Shown: piece after piece, positions 1 to 5,241 of the stretch
How positions within the stretch are numbered: the first letter of the stretch is position 1
Layout of the letters: the number at the start of each line of letters is the position of its first letter
NCBI GenBank assembly: GCA_023392135.1
Contig: JAEVZQ010000218.1
Location: 1 to 5,393, forward strand
Origin: Pseudomonadota bacterium
Lineage (GTDB): Bacteria > Pseudomonadota > Alphaproteobacteria > Rhizobiales > Hyphomicrobiaceae
Reading direction: 5' to 3'
DNA length: 5,393 nt
The notes under the pieces: model-generated
The model's database searches: none
Seen by the model: the letters and a program-made list of their open reading frames with translations, nothing else
Told to the model about the DNA's origin: nothing
Translations under genes and position numbers: made by a program

Positions 1-304
1 GGGTGTTGGCCTCGCAGCCATTCAGACTGTGTTCGAGGGTTCGGACGTCAACACCTTCGATCGTCTGCGGGAAAATCAACGACGCTATGGTCTGCGCATT
101 CCCTTCGGGCACGCTGTCGCGGGCTCGGCCTCGGCAGACGCCGTCCCCGCAGTCATGAAGGCCTATCGCACCGGCGGAACCCCCTGGTTCGTCGTGATCG
201 CGCCGGATGGCAGCGTCGTTTACGACGGATTTCAGCTCGATGCGGAGGCTCTCATCCAGGCGCTTCGCCCGCCCGCCCCGATCCCCACGCCGCTGGTCTC
301 ATGA
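1..304 (+). CDS. Thioredoxin-fold (TlpA/AhpC-like redoxin) protein, C-terminal fragment
   Basis: This reading frame is open from base 2 to a TGA at 302-304, so the gene begins outside the window and only its last 100 residues are seen. A GTG at 29 is in frame but is unlikely to be the start, because the preceding codons read as a continuous beta strand (GVGLAAIQTVFEG). The Gly-Thr-Pro-Trp segment at fragment residues 59-62, followed by a hydrophobic strand (FVVIAPDG) and a short strand-helix ending, matches the cis-proline half of the thioredoxin fold as found in TlpA/AhpC-TSA 'redoxin' proteins. The N-terminal half, which would carry the CXXC or peroxidatic cysteine, is missing, so thiol-disulfide reductase and peroxidase cannot be told apart, and nor can cytoplasmic and periplasmic location. 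The tail is proline-rich (PPAPIPTP). It converges with the tRNA gene on the other strand. The fold is fairly sure; the exact role is not. Confidence 0.72.
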   Translation, partial: GVGLAAIQTVFEGSDVNTFDRLRENQRRYGLRIPFGHAVAGSASADAVPAVMKAYRTGGTPWFVVIAPDGSVVYDGFQLDAEALIQALRPPAPIPTPLVS

Positions 305-337
305 GGAGTTGGCTGGCACATCGGCCGAAACACGGAT

Positions 338-351
338 GAGCGCCGGCGCTC
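338..351. repeat. 14-bp perfect palindrome downstream of the redoxin gene
   Basis: GAGCGCC/GGCGCTC is self-complementary over 14 bases and lies 34 bp after the redoxin stop codon. In RNA it could form a 5-bp stem with a CCGG tetraloop. There is no T-run after it, so it is at most a weak transcription end or mRNA 3'-stabilising hairpin. In such GC-rich DNA it could also be chance. Confidence 0.35.
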
Positions 352-388
352 GATCGTGAGGCATCTCAAACGAGCAATCCGCGTGCAA

Positions 389-416
389 CGGTGATCTTCG
401 GCTACTCAGATCACCG
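389..416. terminator. Stem-loop between convergent redoxin and tRNA-Asp genes
   Basis: CGGTGATCT at 389-397 and AGATCACCG at 408-416 form a perfect 9-bp stem around a 10-nt loop. It lies between the 3' ends of a + strand gene (stop at 304) and a - strand tRNA gene (3' end at 470), where a bidirectional terminator would be expected. No strong T-tract follows on either strand (CATCTTGTC on +, TTGCACG on -), so intrinsic termination would be weak. An RNA-stabilising hairpin or Rho-assisted end is equally possible. Confidence 0.4.
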
Positions 417-469
417 CATCTTGTCGGTCGGTGGGGATGGTTTTCTGTTAGAGATCAGCGACTTGAAAA

Positions 470-546
<77 letters not shown>

Positions 547-590
547 TAAGAAATATGGCGAGCCGTGCTGACCCGCCGTCACAGGCCGAT

Positions 591-619
591 CCTTTACGTG
601 AGACGCCGGGGTACGTCAA
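591..619 (-). promoter_or_regulatory. Candidate sigma-70 promoter of tRNA-Asp
   Basis: On the - strand a -35-like TTGACG (614-619) is separated by exactly 17 bp from TAAAGG (591-596), a poor -10 match (3 of 6). Transcription would start near 584, giving a leader of about 38 nt before the tRNA 5' end at 546. The good -35 box, the ideal spacing and the position support it; the weak -10 lowers confidence. Confidence 0.4.
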
Positions 620-674
620 GCCAGTGCAGTTCGGCGTAAGCCGCTTTCTGGCCATTCAATTCCATCGGCCCGCA

Positions 675-690
675 TGTTCCGCGGGGAACA
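675..690. repeat. Inverted repeat upstream of the DUF1127 gene
   Basis: TGTTCC-GCGG-GGAACA is a 6-bp inverted repeat with a 4-nt centre, about 95 bp before the DUF1127 start. It could be an operator or, if transcribed, a leader hairpin. It does not match the direct-repeat GTTC-N7-GTTC form used by alphaproteobacterial LexA. No clear -35/-10 pair could be tied to it. Confidence 0.3.
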
Positions 691-729
691 GCCAGATCGG
701 GACAGCCAGCCTAGACCAGCAACAGGTGA

Positions 730-750
730 GCGGCAGGAGATGTCTGCCGC
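730..750 (+). promoter_or_regulatory. Leader stem-loop with SD-like loop before DUF1127
   Basis: GCGGCAG (730-736) and CTGCCGC (744-750) form a perfect 7-bp, G/C-rich stem around the 7-nt loop GAGATGT. Together with the stem's last bases the apex reads CAGGAGATG, i.e. an SD-like AGGAG with an ATG beside it. It ends 32 nt before the GTG start of the DUF1127 gene, so it would lie in that gene's mRNA leader. Its role is unknown; binding of a regulatory RNA or protein to the exposed GGAG is a hypothesis. Confidence 0.4.
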
Positions 751-782
751 GGTCCTGCAACAAAGAATGACGGAGATATCAA

Positions 783-1031
783 GTGAGCACGACCATGACA
801 CAGCTGGCTCCGTCCAGCCTGACGACCACCCTGGCGTCCCCGCGCCCTGGTCTTTTTACCTGGATGAGGAAGATGGCCGAGGCCTACAGGCAGTCCTTCG
901 AGCGCAGAGCGGCCGTAACGATAGTCCGCAATCTCGACGATCACCTGCTGAAGGACATCGGCCTCGACCGCTCCGAGATCGTGTCGATGATTTATGGACG
1001 ACCCGACGCTACCCGCCGCGGCCGCGGCTGA
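783..1031 (+). CDS. Small DUF1127 domain protein (82 aa)
   Basis: The GTG at 783 is chosen because GGAG at 772-775 sits 7 nt upstream; an ATG at 795 is a possible alternative without its own ribosome site. The N-terminal 30 residues are variable and Ser/Thr-rich. From about residue 31 an arginine-rich helix (MAEAYRQSFERR) leads into the family signature NLDDHLLKDIGLDRSEI (residues 50-66), which defines DUF1127 (YjiS-like) proteins. The tail RPDATRRGRG is basic. DUF1127 proteins are small, basic, helical proteins abundant in alphaproteobacteria; some have been linked to RNA regulation, phosphate/carbon metabolism and stress, but no biochemical activity can be read from this sequence. A basic surface would fit nucleic-acid binding (inference). 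The gene stands alone with a structured leader and converges with the GNAT gene 35 bp away. The family call is firm; the function is unknown. Confidence 0.9.
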   Translation: MSTTMTQLAPSSLTTTLASPRPGLFTWMRKMAEAYRQSFERRAAVTIVRNLDDHLLKDIGLDRSEIVSMIYGRPDATRRGRG

Positions 1032-1066
1032 GCATAGAGTCACTCACGTCGATCATCGCACGCCGG

Positions 1067-1630
1067 CTAATCCGTGGTATCGCCGCTCGCCGAGACCAGC
1101 TGCGGCGGCCGGCGGCTCAGTTGCTTGCGCATGTAAGCGACCGGCAGGTTCTGGCCGAGTGGCAGCGAGCGCACGCCATGTGAAGACGTCTCGTACCCGA
1201 GCCCCTGGAAGAATTCGGCGGCATTGAGCGTCGCCTCGACCGACAGCACGTCGAAGCCGGCCTTTCGCGCAGCGGCTTCGGCGACTTCGACAAGCCTCGT
1301 CCCGAGCCCGACGCCCGTGAACATCGGCCTCACGTGAACCCAGCGGATCCGAGCGGCAGAGACGCTGCCGTCGCCTGCGGTCCACCCTGCCGTCGCGACG
1401 AGCTGCCCGTCGAACCATGCCCCGAACAGCTGGCCACGCCGGATGGCCTCCGATAAAGCCTCAGTATAGGCCATGCTGTAGATATGGTCCGAGTAGGCCG
1501 CAACTTCTTCTTCGGTGAAGGTCTGGCTTGCCAGCACCCGAAAGGAGCTGGCCTGCAGAGAACGCACTTCGGCAAGGTCGTCCGGGCCGATCGGCCGAAT
1601 CTCGGCGGCAGCGGCGATCTCGTTCGTCAC
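1067..1630 (-). CDS. GNAT-family N-acetyltransferase (187 aa)
   Basis: This protein should transfer an acetyl group from acetyl-CoA to an amine substrate that cannot be predicted. The GNAT order is visible: an N-terminal strand and helix (EIRPIGPDDLAEV, residues 10-22), the central strand QLFGAWFDGQLVATAG (67-82), the long strand RIRWVHVRP (94-102), and the acetyl-CoA pyrophosphate loop TGVGLG (105-110) followed by a helix. The last parts are LNAAEFFQGLGYE (135-147), typical of the final helix, and a closing strand. The loop normally begins with Gln or Arg (Q/R-x-x-G-x-G/A); here that place is Thr105. I prefer the GTG at 1630, with GGGA 8 nt upstream and the domain beginning soon after; the frame also extends to a TTG at 1705, which would add 25 residues that do not look like the family. 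It lies 81 bp behind the DUF2865 gene on the same strand, so the two may be co-transcribed. Confidence 0.85.
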   Translation of the reverse strand: MTNEIAAAAEIRPIGPDDLAEVRSLQASSFRVLASQTFTEEEVAAYSDHIYSMAYTEALSEAIRRGQLFGAWFDGQLVATAGWTAGDGSVSAARIRWVHVRPMFTGVGLGTRLVEVAEAAARKAGFDVLSVEATLNAAEFFQGLGYETSSHGVRSLPLGQNLPVAYMRKQLSRRPPQLVSASGDTTD

Positions 1631-1711
1631 AGCATGCGTCCCGGCCTTGCGGTCACATTGCCCCTCCGCCCGAGCGACTAGCTCACGATCCGGTCCATCG
1701 GTCAAGATGTC

Positions 1712-2707
1712 TCATCTGGTGCGCGCCGGCTGCTCTGTCGCCCCCTCGGCCCGCTTCTGAGGCTGATCGACCTGCGGATCGTACTCGGCTTGCTTGCACG
1801 AGCAGCCCTGGACGTACTCCTTGCGGTAACGGAATGCCGCCTGGAGCGATTTATACGGCTGACGGGTGCTGTAGGAGACTGCATCCTCCATGCTGCCTCC
1901 TGGATTCTGGTGGTAGAACAATTCCGCCGGTGCGGCACACTTCGACTGGCAGACCTGCGCGTCGTGATCGAAGTGATTGGGCAGCGTCGAGAAGCTCACC
2001 GGGAAGTAATAGCCGTCACACAGCCGGACGCAGACGGTGCGGAATGTAGCGAACGGCAGGCTCTCGTACCGGCCGCCGTACGGCCCGCCGCTGTCCTCGT
2101 CCTGCCAGATGGACGAGAACGGATCGAACCGGCGCGCCTGCTGCTCGTATGTGGCGCCGCAATTGTTCCGCGCCAGCTCCTGGACGATATCCTCCTGATA
2201 TGAGCGGTTGCCCGACGAGAGGATCTGCTGCTTCTGCGCCTGGATCTCAGCGAGCCGGCTCCGCGCCTGCTCCACCTGCCTGTTCAGGTCGACGCACTGG
2301 CGCGTACGGCGCAGCGATTTGGCGAACAGGAAATATTCGAAGCAGTTGTTCCGTTCGAGCTGCGCCTGGCCGGACTGATACTCCCGATCGGCAGCACGCA
2401 TCTCCTGCTCCAGCCTCGGCAGAAGCTCGCGTGACTGTGAGCCGCGGTTCGCCTCCTGCGCCAGCCGCTGCTCGAGCTGAAGGCAGATGGCCGACCGATT
2501 GCTCGACTGCCAGGACGGTTGTTGCTGCTGAGGGGGCGGCTCGCGGTAGACAGGCTCACGCGGCCGCCGCTGCTCCTGCTGCCCCCAGCCCCAGTCCCAC
2601 GGCCAGCCCTGCGCCAGAACGGGCCCAGCAGCAACCATCAACAACGCGACCGCGCAAGCGAAGCCACCGGCGCGGCGCTTCGATATTCCACCTGGAACGA
2701 GGCGCAT
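1712..2707 (-). CDS. Secreted DUF2865 domain protein (331 aa)
   Basis: The chosen ATG (2705-2707) gives a textbook signal peptide: a basic start (MRLVPGGISKRR), a hydrophobic stretch, and the cleavage site VLA/QG after residue 32. An ATG six codons earlier (2725) is possible; the frame stays open to 2992 but that part looks non-coding. After cleavage come a Trp/Gly segment (WPWDWGWG, 35-42), a Pro/Gln/Arg-rich linker (46-66), and a Gln/Glu/Arg-rich, probably coiled-coil region (about 73-165). The C-terminal DUF2865 region follows (about 215-310), with CVRLCDGYYFPVSFS, QVCQSKC and a closing GCSCK. The mature protein has ten cysteines (75, 122, 138, 183, 226, 230, 253, 257, 302, 304), an even number that would suit disulfides in the periplasm (inference). 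The family is known from Hyphomicrobiales and has no established function. It is divergent from cysS and probably leads the operon with the GNAT gene. Confidence 0.85.
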   Translation of the reverse strand: MRLVPGGISKRRAGGFACAVALLMVAAGPVLAQGWPWDWGWGQQEQRRPREPVYREPPPQQQQPSWQSSNRSAICLQLEQRLAQEANRGSQSRELLPRLEQEMRAADREYQSGQAQLERNNCFEYFLFAKSLRRTRQCVDLNRQVEQARSRLAEIQAQKQQILSSGNRSYQEDIVQELARNNCGATYEQQARRFDPFSSIWQDEDSGGPYGGRYESLPFATFRTVCVRLCDGYYFPVSFSTLPNHFDHDAQVCQSKCAAPAELFYHQNPGGSMEDAVSYSTRQPYKSLQAAFRYRKEYVQGCSCKQAEYDPQVDQPQKRAEGATEQPARTR

Positions 2708-2762
2708 CGTGAATATCACACCCATGCAGCGCGAGCCAAAATCCCCGGCGCTGATCTCCCGC

Positions 2763-2793
2763 ATTCTTGCAAGAAACCCCGCTAGTCGGTCAA
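2763..2793 (-). promoter_or_regulatory. Candidate promoter of the DUF2865-GNAT unit
   Basis: On the - strand TTGACC (2788-2793) is a strong -35 box. A -10 candidate AAGAAT (2763-2768) lies 19 bp away, slightly long, and overlaps the palindrome at 2764-2775. Transcription would begin about 50 nt before the ATG at 2707. The -35 is good and the -10 is only fair. Confidence 0.3.
2764..2775. promoter_or_regulatory. 12-bp palindrome in the DUF2865 promoter region
   Basis: TTCTTG/CAAGAA is a perfect 12-bp palindrome. It lies 57 bp upstream of the DUF2865 start and overlaps the place where the -10 box would fall below the TTGACC at 2788-2793. That position would suit a repressor or activator site. 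No known regulator is recognised from it. Confidence 0.35.
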
Positions 2794-3017
2794 TGCAGCG
2801 CAAATGGGGCGTCCACCTCTCGATCAACGACGGTTCGACGACCCCTGCACCGGATCCTGCCGGCTCCAGCCGGTCGCTCCCATCGGCGGCGGCTGCCATC
2901 GATCGTGCCGCCGCGCGATCACGCCGGACGCCTCGCCGAGCCAGCCGACCACTCCGCTTGACGTCCCCGGGCAGCCTCACGCATAAGGGCACGCATGAAG
3001 AGAGCCGCTATCATCTC

Positions 3018-3040
3018 TGCCGCACCCGAGTGCTGCGGCA
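3018..3040. repeat. Inverted repeat upstream of cysS
   Basis: TGCCGCA (3018-3024) and TGCGGCA (3034-3040) are perfect 7-bp arms around a 9-nt centre. They are followed at once by an A/T-rich patch holding TGCTACATT, which resembles an extended -10 element (TGn-TACATT) for cysS. The repeat could be an operator just upstream of that promoter or part of an untranslated leader. No T-run follows, so it is not an intrinsic terminator. Confidence 0.3.
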
Positions 3041-3130
3041 TCATTTGCTACATTATTTCGAGCTAGCGCATCGCTGGCGCGCGGCCGCTCATCTTCTCCA
3101 AATCCAAGAGCCACGCCCCGCCAGCAGGTC

Positions 3131-3136
3131 AGGGGA
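3131..3136 (+). promoter_or_regulatory. Ribosome binding site of cysS
   Basis: AGGGGA lies 5 nt before the GTG at 3142. It decides the start of cysS, because no ATG occurs before residue 26 of that protein and the family's conserved N-terminus begins right after this GTG. Confidence 0.8.
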
Positions 3137-3141
3137 ACGCC

Positions 3142-4533
3142 GTGACGCTCACGCTCTACAATACGCTGACCCGCCGCAAGGAGCGGTTTCAGCCGCTCGA
3201 TCCGAAGAACGTGCGCATGTACGTGTGCGGGCCGACCGTGTACGACTATGCGCATATCGGCAACGCGCGGCCGGTCATCGTCTTCGACGTGCTGTTCCGG
3301 CTGCTCCGGAATATCTATGGCGCCGAGCACGTCACCTACGCGCGCAACATCACCGACGTAGACGACAAGATCAACGCGCGGGCGGCGCAGGAAGGCGTTT
3401 CCATCGGCGAGATCACCGAGCGAACGACGCGGCAGTTCCACGAGGATATTGCCGCTCTCGGCGTGCTACTGCCGACCGTCGAGCCGCGCGCGACGGATCA
3501 CATCGAGGATATGAAGCGCTTGATCGAGGCGTTGGTCGCCAAGGGCTGCGCGTACGTCGCCCAGGACCACGTGCTGTTCGACGTCGCCGCTATGCCGGAT
3601 TACGGCCGCCTCGCCAATCGCAGCCTGGAGGAGATGGAGGCCGGTGCCCGTGTGGACGTGGCGCCTTATAAGAAGGGGCCGATGGACTTCGTCTTGTGGA
3701 AGCCCTCGAAGCCCCGCGAGCCTGCCTGGCCGAGCCCGTGCGGGATTTCCGCCCCCGGCCGGCCCGGCTGGCATATCGAGTGCTCGGCCATGGCAGAGCG
3801 GCATTTAGGCGACGTGTTCGACATCCACGGTGGCGGAATTGACCTCGTGTTTCCGCACCACGAGAACGAGCTGGCCCAATCCCGTTGCGCGCATGGGACG
3901 CCGCTGATGGCACAGGTCTGGATGCACAACGGCTTTCTGCAGGTCGAGGGCGAGAAGATGTCCAAGAGCCTGGGGAATTTCGTGACGATCCATGAATTGC
4001 TGGCCGCCGACAAATTCGGCGGGCGTTCCTGGCCCGGCGAGGTGCTGCGGTTCAATATGCTTCGGACGCACTATCGGCAGCCGATCGACTGGACGGTTGA
4101 GGCCCTTGAGCAGAGCACGGCCATTCTGGAGTCCTGGTTTCCTTTCGAAACGCAATTCGGAGAAACCGACAAGAACAAAGCATCGCCGGTCCTGGAAGCT
4201 TTATCCGACGATCTCAACACGCCGAAAGCAATTGCTGAGCTTCATCGCTTGAGCGATGCCGGCGAGCGCGGCGCAGTCGGTTTCGCGTTGGCACTGCTCG
4301 GATTTGACGGCAAATCGCTGAAGTCAGAGCACGAGGCAACCGAAGCCAAGCGCAAAGAGCTAGCCAGCACCGTCGAGCCACGCATCGCCGAGCGCCTCGC
4401 CGCCCGAAAAGCGAAAAACTTCGCCGAAGCCGACCGAATTCGCCAAGAGCTCGCAGCCATAGGCGTTCAACTCAAGGACGCCAAGGACCCCGCCACCGGC
4501 GAGATCGTCACTACCTGGGAGGTCAAGCAGTAA
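3142..4533 (+). CDS. cysS: Cysteinyl-tRNA synthetase (463 aa)
   Basis: CysS activates cysteine with ATP and joins it to tRNA-Cys in the cytoplasm; it is a class I synthetase and works as a monomer in bacteria. The sequence shows the opening strand [13 protein letters not shown] and the N-terminal block [17 protein letters not shown] with the HIGH-type motif HIGN (38-41). [10 protein letters not shown] and [11 protein letters not shown] follow, with the KMSKS loop at 272-276. The zinc that selects cysteine should be held by C29, C214, H239 and E243, which correspond to the four ligands of the E. coli enzyme; all are present. The C-terminal part (about 345-463) carries the DALR-type helical domain and the ending [20 protein letters not shown] seen across the family. 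Length is close to E. coli CysS (461 aa), so the gene is intact. The GTG start is supported by AGGGGA 5 nt upstream. It is divergent from the DUF2865 gene and followed by a repeat-bearing gap. Confidence 0.98.
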   Translation: MTLTLYNTLTRRKERFQPLDPKNVRMYVCGPTVYDYAHIGNARPVIVFDVLFRLLRNIYGAEHVTYARNITDVDDKINARAAQEGVSIGEITERTTRQFHEDIAALGVLLPTVEPRATDHIEDMKRLIEALVAKGCAYVAQDHVLFDVAAMPDYGRLANRSLEEMEAGARVDVAPYKKGPMDFVLWKPSKPREPAWPSPCGISAPGRPGWHIECSAMAERHLGDVFDIHGGGIDLVFPHHENELAQSRCAHGTPLMAQVWMHNGFLQVEGEKMSKSLGNFVTIHELLAADKFGGRSWPGEVLRFNMLRTHYRQPIDWTVEALEQSTAILESWFPFETQFGETDKNKASPVLEALSDDLNTPKAIAELHRLSDAGERGAVGFALALLGFDGKSLKSEHEATEAKRKELASTVEPRIAERLAARKAKNFAEADRIRQELAAIGVQLKDAKDPATGEIVTTWEVKQ

Positions 4534-4576
4534 TGCCGCCACTCCATCTCAATTCTACGAGCCGGGTCACCAGCCA

Positions 4577-4617
4577 GTCCCCTCTCCCCGAGGGGGAGAG
4601 GGTTTGGGTGAGGGGGG
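4577..4617 (+). repeat. Dispersed hairpin repeat, copy 1 (downstream of cysS)
   Basis: This G/C-rich element starts 44 bp after the cysS stop codon. CCCTCTCCCC (4580-4589) and GGGGAGAGGG (4593-4602) form a perfect 10-bp stem with a 3-nt loop, followed by TTTGGGTGAGGGGGG. Elements of this kind (CCCTCTCCCC...GGGGAGAGGGT..GGGTGAGGGG) are common dispersed intergenic repeats in many proteobacterial genomes, and their reverse translation gives the familiar spurious peptide PHPNPLPLGERG. It could also serve cysS as a 3' end or mRNA-stabilising hairpin; the T-run is only three long. Confidence 0.8.
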
Positions 4618-4697
4618 CACGCCGTTTGCCGCAATTCCGAACCGGTTGCAAATTCCCCGTCCCCAATTCCTCCGTCTCGCTTCACTTCTTAGCTCAT

Positions 4698-4736
4698 AAC
4701 CCCTCGCCCCGACCTTCTCCCTCCGGGAGAGGGGAA
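4698..4736 (-). repeat. Dispersed hairpin repeat, copy 2 (inverted)
   Basis: Read on the - strand this is the same element as copy 1, diverged: CCCCTCTCCC, loop, GGGAGAAGG, then TCGGGGCGAGGGGTT. The stem (4713-4721 with 4725-4733) is 9 bp with one G-U pair and a 3-nt loop. The substitution keeps pairing, which fits selection on, or recent copying of, the hairpin. The two copies face each other across about 80 bp, an arrangement like paired REP elements. Confidence 0.75.
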
Positions 4737-4767
4737 TTCCGGTCGACTCGCGTCTATTGGGATTTAA

Positions 4768-4780
4768 GTTTCGTCGAAAC
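4768..4780. promoter_or_regulatory. Palindrome GTTTCG-T-CGAAAC upstream of the VOC gene
   Basis: Six-base arms flank one central T, giving a perfect 13-bp dyad 62 bp before the VOC start. It sits in the A/T-richer end of the gap, where the promoter is expected, so an operator is plausible. The regulator is unknown. Confidence 0.35.
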
Positions 4781-4803
4781 GCGTAGTGGCTACAAATTCG
4801 GCA

Positions 4804-4817
4804 GTGACAACAGTCAC
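4804..4817. promoter_or_regulatory. Short inverted repeat GTGAC-aaca-GTCAC before the VOC gene
   Basis: Five-base arms around four bases, ending 25 bp before the VOC start codon and 13 bp before its ribosome site (AGAGGAG at 4831-4837). It could be an operator or a small leader hairpin. Arms this short can arise by chance. Confidence 0.25.
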
Positions 4818-4842
4818 AAAGGCCAGTTGAAGAGGAGATGAT

Positions 4843-5235
4843 ATGAACACTCCGACCGCTACCCCCACGCTCGACCACATCGGTTTGACCGTCAGCGACT
4901 TCGCGCGCGCCAAAGCCTTCTACTCGGCCGCGCTGCAGCCGCTCGGGATCAAAATCCAAATGGAGCTCGTTGAAAACGGCAGCGTTGCCGCGTTCGGCCG
5001 CTCCAGGCCGGAGTTCTGGATTGCGGGCGGCACGCCGACGAGCCCCATGCATATTGCTTTTGCGGCAACCAATCGCGCCGAGGTCGACGCGTTCTACAAG
5101 GCCGCTATGGCAGCCGGGGCCAGGGATAACGGCGCGCCGGGCCTGCGGCCGCAGTATCACCCCAATTATTACGGCGCGTTCGTTTTCGATCCAGACGGGC
5201 ACAATATCGAAGCCGTCTGTCATCACGCCGAGTGA
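4843..5235 (+). CDS. VOC-family (glyoxalase/dioxygenase fold) protein (130 aa)
   Basis: This is a single-module vicinal oxygen chelate protein: two beta-alpha-beta-beta-beta units that normally bind a divalent metal. The first unit opens with LDHIGLTVSDFARAKAFYSAAL (residues 10-31), the classic VOC start, with His12 as the first metal ligand. The second opens with MHIAFAATNRAEVDAFYKAAM (69-89), with His70 as the next candidate ligand. The ending FVFDPDGHNIEAVCHH (113-128) supplies Glu123. These residues fit a metal site, but the family includes glyoxalase I, dioxygenases, epimerases, fosfomycin/bleomycin resistance proteins and many of unknown role. Nothing here fixes the substrate, so a resistance label would be unjustified. 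The ATG at 4843 has a strong AGAGGAG site 5 nt upstream. The stop is only 6 nt from the next small gene, which suggests co-transcription. Confidence 0.9.
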   Translation: MNTPTATPTLDHIGLTVSDFARAKAFYSAALQPLGIKIQMELVENGSVAAFGRSRPEFWIAGGTPTSPMHIAFAATNRAEVDAFYKAAMAAGARDNGAPGLRPQYHPNYYGAFVFDPDGHNIEAVCHHAE

Positions 5236-5241
5236 GCACCC

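Larger units (their letters stand above)
2708..3141. other. Divergent intergenic region between DUF2865 and cysS
   Basis: This 434-bp stretch must hold the promoters of both divergent genes. Open frames cross it on both strands (the DUF2865 frame extended to 2992, and a + strand frame from 2709), but they lack ribosome sites, are rich in Arg/Ala/Ser in the way random GC-rich DNA is, and resemble no family I know. The half near DUF2865 has the TTGACC box and palindrome described separately. The half near cysS has a 7-bp inverted repeat (3018-3040) and the only A/T-rich patch (3041-3062), which includes TGCTACATT, a possible extended -10. No tRNA or riboswitch was recognised. Confidence 0.6.
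4534..4842. other. Intergenic region between cysS and the VOC gene
   Basis: This 309-bp gap holds no gene. Its left two thirds carry the inverted pair of dispersed hairpin repeats. Its right third is more A/T-rich and should contain the promoter of the VOC gene; it holds two inverted repeats (4768-4780 and 4804-4817) but no clear -35/-10 pair. Reading frames crossing the repeats are spurious. Confidence 0.7.

Noticed and set aside
675..690. LexA (SOS) box before the DUF1127 gene
   Set aside because: The site is an inverted TGTTCC/GGAACA, whereas alphaproteobacterial LexA uses a GTTC-N7-GTTC direct repeat; the spacing and orientation do not fit.
1053..1418. Alternative - strand frame inside the GNAT gene
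   Set aside because: It is an Arg-rich shadow frame of the GNAT coding sequence with no support of its own.
2708..2992. N-terminal extension of the DUF2865 frame to 426 aa
   Set aside because: It would bury a textbook signal peptide 95 residues inside the protein and would cover the likely promoter. The extension has no family-like sequence.
2977..3141. T-box or cysteine-responsive riboswitch before cysS
   Set aside because: T-boxes are largely a Gram-positive feature. No conserved T-box bulge sequence, specifier loop or terminator was seen.
2709..3671. Long + strand frame overlapping the spacer and the front of cysS, encoding an Arg/Ala-rich protein
   Set aside because: From 3142 on it is an out-of-frame shadow of cysS, and its composition is that of GC-rich random translation. 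It has no ribosome site or recognisable motif.
4467..4685. Frame encoding the peptide PHPNPLPLGERG
   Set aside because: This peptide is the well-known spurious translation of the dispersed hairpin repeat, not a protein.
4843..5235. Antibiotic (fosfomycin/bleomycin) resistance determinant
   Set aside because: It shares only the general VOC fold. No resistance-specific residues can be seen, and it sits in a housekeeping context.
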